From the NCBI GenBank assembly GCA_045123975.1, contig JBGVKV010000031.1, forward strand, positions 1-14,152: a stretch of 14,152 nt of DNA, given 5' to 3'. Below, piece by piece: positions 14,086-14,152 of this stretch. Each line of letters opens with the position of its first letter. The first letter of the stretch is position 1. This DNA is from SIG701 sp045123975 (GTDB lineage: Bacteria; Bacillota; Clostridia; Oscillospirales; CAG-272). The position numbers and the translations under genes were made by a program. A model generated the notes under the pieces. It did no database searches, had not been told where the DNA came from, and saw only the letters and a program-made list of their open reading frames with translations.

Positions 14086-14151
14086 GGTTTGCGCCGAGGT
14101 GTAGCGGAACCGAAGGACAGCACAGCGCAAACCTTAACCGCCTGCGGCGGT
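14086..14151. repeat. Third and fourth hairpins of the terminal structured region
   Basis: GGTTTGCGC (14086-14094) and GCGCAAACC (14125-14133) are perfect 9-bp arms around a 30-base loop. A small hairpin, ACCGCC-TGC-GGCGGT (14137-14151), follows at the window edge. No convincing gene lies between 13981 and 14152. The element may continue past the edge and could be a dispersed repeat or a structured RNA. Confidence 0.5.
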
Positions 14152-14152
14152 G

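Noticed and set aside
13939..14130. 63-codon minus-strand frame upstream of the glp promoter
   Set aside because: It overlaps the glp promoter and the hairpin array, has no ribosome binding site of note and resembles no family.

Overview
The window is a compact, moderately GC-rich stretch of bacterial chromosome. It looks like a Gram-positive anaerobe of the class Clostridia, possibly a gut-type Oscillospirales relative. Supporting signs are strong AGGAGG-type ribosome binding sites, textbook sigma-A promoters (TTGACA-17-TATAAT), a GlpP-type antiterminator, a DUF2975/small-XRE pair and an EF-G paralogue of the EF-G-like type. The taxonomic placement is inferred from gene content only. I see no prophage, insertion sequence, CRISPR array, tRNA or rRNA.

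Layout from left to right. (1) Positions 1-3184, minus strand: a DNA-repair operon recA-recF-recX followed by the start of rimO, which runs off the left edge. recF next to recA is unusual, since it normally sits with dnaA/dnaN/gyrB. (2) Positions 3185-3549: a 365-base divergent intergenic region with a recA promoter, a possible SOS operator, a recA leader hairpin, unexplained inverted repeats and the promoter of the next gene. (3) Positions 3550-5610, plus strand: an EF-G-like translational GTPase that lacks the usual catalytic histidine of the G3 motif, closed by a strong terminator. (4) Positions 5751-7238, plus strand: glycerol kinase glpK with its own terminator. (5) Positions 7311-9111, plus strand: a consensus promoter and three overlapping genes, namely a four-helix membrane protein (DUF2975), a 75-residue XRE regulator and a geranylgeranyl-reductase-like flavoprotein. 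(6) Positions 9141-10076, minus strand: a solitary XRE regulator with a long helical C-terminal part. (7) Positions 10264-13862, minus strand: a tightly packed glycerol-3-phosphate oxidation operon (GlpA-like FAD/[2Fe-2S] dehydrogenase, GlpB-like flavoprotein, DUF1667 Fe-S protein, GlpP antiterminator). (8) Positions 13863-14152: the operon leader and promoter, then a run of hairpins of unknown role.

The main theme is glycerol use. GlpK makes glycerol-3-phosphate, the GlpA/GlpB/DUF1667 set would oxidise it to dihydroxyacetone phosphate, and GlpP should sense glycerol-3-phosphate. Between the operon promoter and the first ribosome binding site there is a well-formed intrinsic terminator with a 12-bp basal stem followed by six U residues. 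That is where a GlpP antitermination switch would lie, so the last gene of the operon probably controls the operon's own read-through. This is the best-supported regulatory finding here. The remaining observations (recA-recF linkage, the DTPGY EF-G paralogue, the DUF2975/XRE/flavoprotein cassette and the terminal hairpin array) deserve a second look, but none clearly amounts to a new system.
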